This document shows, one piece after another, positions 49,064-49,522 of a stretch of DNA of 49,522 nt. Positions within the stretch are counted from its first letter, which is position 1, and the number at the start of each line of letters is the position of its first letter. Source of the DNA: Candidatus Solibacter sp. (GTDB lineage Bacteria > Acidobacteriota > Terriglobia > Bryobacterales > Bryobacteraceae); assembly GCA_025361425.1 (NCBI GenBank), contig JANYAH010000296.1, positions 1-49,522 on the forward strand, read 5' to 3'. The notes below the pieces were generated by a model. The model worked only from the letters and a program-made list of their open reading frames with translations, searched no databases and had not been told where the DNA came from. The position numbers were made by a program, and so were the translations under genes.

Positions 49064-49522
49064 ATGGGCATCGCGGGACTCCTCGCTTTCTTCTTCTCCG
49101 CCACCGCGCCCACCTTCTCCCACGACGTCGCTGCGCTCCTCTACTCGCGCTGCGTCTCCTGCCACCGCGATGGCGGCGTCGCCCCCTTCCCGCTCGTCGC
49201 CTACGCCGCTGCCGCCAAGCGCGCCCGCCTCATTGCCACCGTCACCACGAAGCGCTACATGCCGCCGTGGCTGCCCTCCGCCCCCCGCTTCCAGCACGAG
49301 ATGAAGCTCACCCTCCCCGAGATCGCTCTCCTCGCCAATTGGGCCGCCGCCGGCGCGCTCGAAGGCAATCCGCGCGAGACTCCGTCGCCCCTCACCATTT
49401 TTATTTTGTTCGCAACCAATCGGTATCGCCATCGCCATCGCCGGACACGAGGTCGGTTTTCACCGCGTTACACTAGTCCATTGATACCGCTTAGCTATTC
49501 CCGCGGGGCCGCAGCGCCCCTT
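49064..49522 (+). CDS. secreted c-type cytochrome domain protein, partial at the right edge
   Basis: The frame is open to the window end. A short leader (MGIAGLLAFFFSATAPTFSH) is followed by the start of a family common in Solibacter-like bacteria: DVAALLYSRCVSCHRDGGVA, with heme motif CVSCH at residues 30-34, then APFPLVAYAAAAKRARLIA, TKRYMPPW (likely axial Met) and LTLPEIALLANWAAAGALEG. From about residue 112 (49395 onward) the sequence changes to an unrelated, Arg-rich stretch with an ATCGCC tandem (near 49425-49443), where the family normally continues with Pro-rich and beta-rich domains. It may be a truncated or rearranged gene. Confidence 0.75.
   Translation, partial: MGIAGLLAFFFSATAPTFSHDVAALLYSRCVSCHRDGGVAPFPLVAYAAAAKRARLIATVTTKRYMPPWLPSAPRFQHEMKLTLPEIALLANWAAAGALEGNPRETPSPLTIFILFATNRYRHRHRRTRGRFSPRYTSPLIPLSYSRGAAAPL

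Noticed and set aside
1-49522. CRISPR arrays, rRNA or tRNA genes, integrase or prophage genes
   Set aside because: No regularly spaced repeats, conserved rRNA phrases, tRNA-like T-arm context outside genes, or recombinase motifs were seen on reading both strands.

Overview
The window (about 60% GC by eye, densely coded on both strands) looks like chromosomal DNA from an acidobacterium of the Solibacter/Bryobacter group. The main reasons are a protein with the 'Solibacter C-terminal' domain (TIGR03437 type, 11586-13793), two very large Oar-like TonB-dependent receptors with an N-terminal carboxypeptidase-regulatory domain, a DUF6599-like protein, and an exosortase with PEP-CTERM-type substrates. 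No rRNA, tRNA, CRISPR array, prophage or complete insertion sequence was recognised.

Layout. 1-11 kb: an outer-membrane receptor, a stretch with gene remnants (GH42 beta-galactosidase, possible REP-type transposase), a hotdog thioesterase, a sialate O-acetylesterase, an MFS exporter and a second receptor; this reads as polysaccharide scavenging. 11-14 kb: thymidine kinase and a secreted AGE-like barrel protein. 14-16.6 kb: a three-gene operon of an ice-binding-type surface protein, an exosortase and EpsI. 16.8-22 kb: a long leftward cluster rsmB-rpe-bamD-response regulator-yajQ-hydrolase. 22-26.1 kb: a secreted multidomain nuclease ending in a dockerin, followed 9 bp later by a cohesin-like protein with a PEP-CTERM anchor. 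26.1-28.7 kb: ttcA, then a DUF47/PiT phosphate uptake pair, bracketed by two related palindromes. 28.7-35 kb: oxidoreductase, FAD-linked oxidase, RNase J, ABC exporter. 35-41 kb: DUF6599-like protein, Rrf2 regulator, S9 peptidase, GAF-SpoIIE phosphatase. 41-42.6 kb: deoC and rpiB, both with extra N-terminal segments that resemble microcompartment-associated sequences. 42.6-49.5 kb: a NicO remnant, small secreted or membrane proteins, mscL, aminotransferase, sugar isomerase, a PhoPQ-related hydrolase, a hicBA toxin-antitoxin pair and a c-type cytochrome gene running off the right edge.

How the parts may work together. The strongest hypothesis is a cell-surface system: the exosortase/EpsI pair would process the ice-binding-type protein and perhaps the PEP-CTERM cohesin-like protein, and the latter could dock the neighbouring dockerin-bearing nuclease, giving a surface-tethered nuclease. 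The phosphate released from DNA could feed the PiT transporter just downstream, and nucleosides could feed thymidine kinase and DeoC. This linkage is inference from domain content and gene order. Function calls rest on motif recognition by eye, with no database search.
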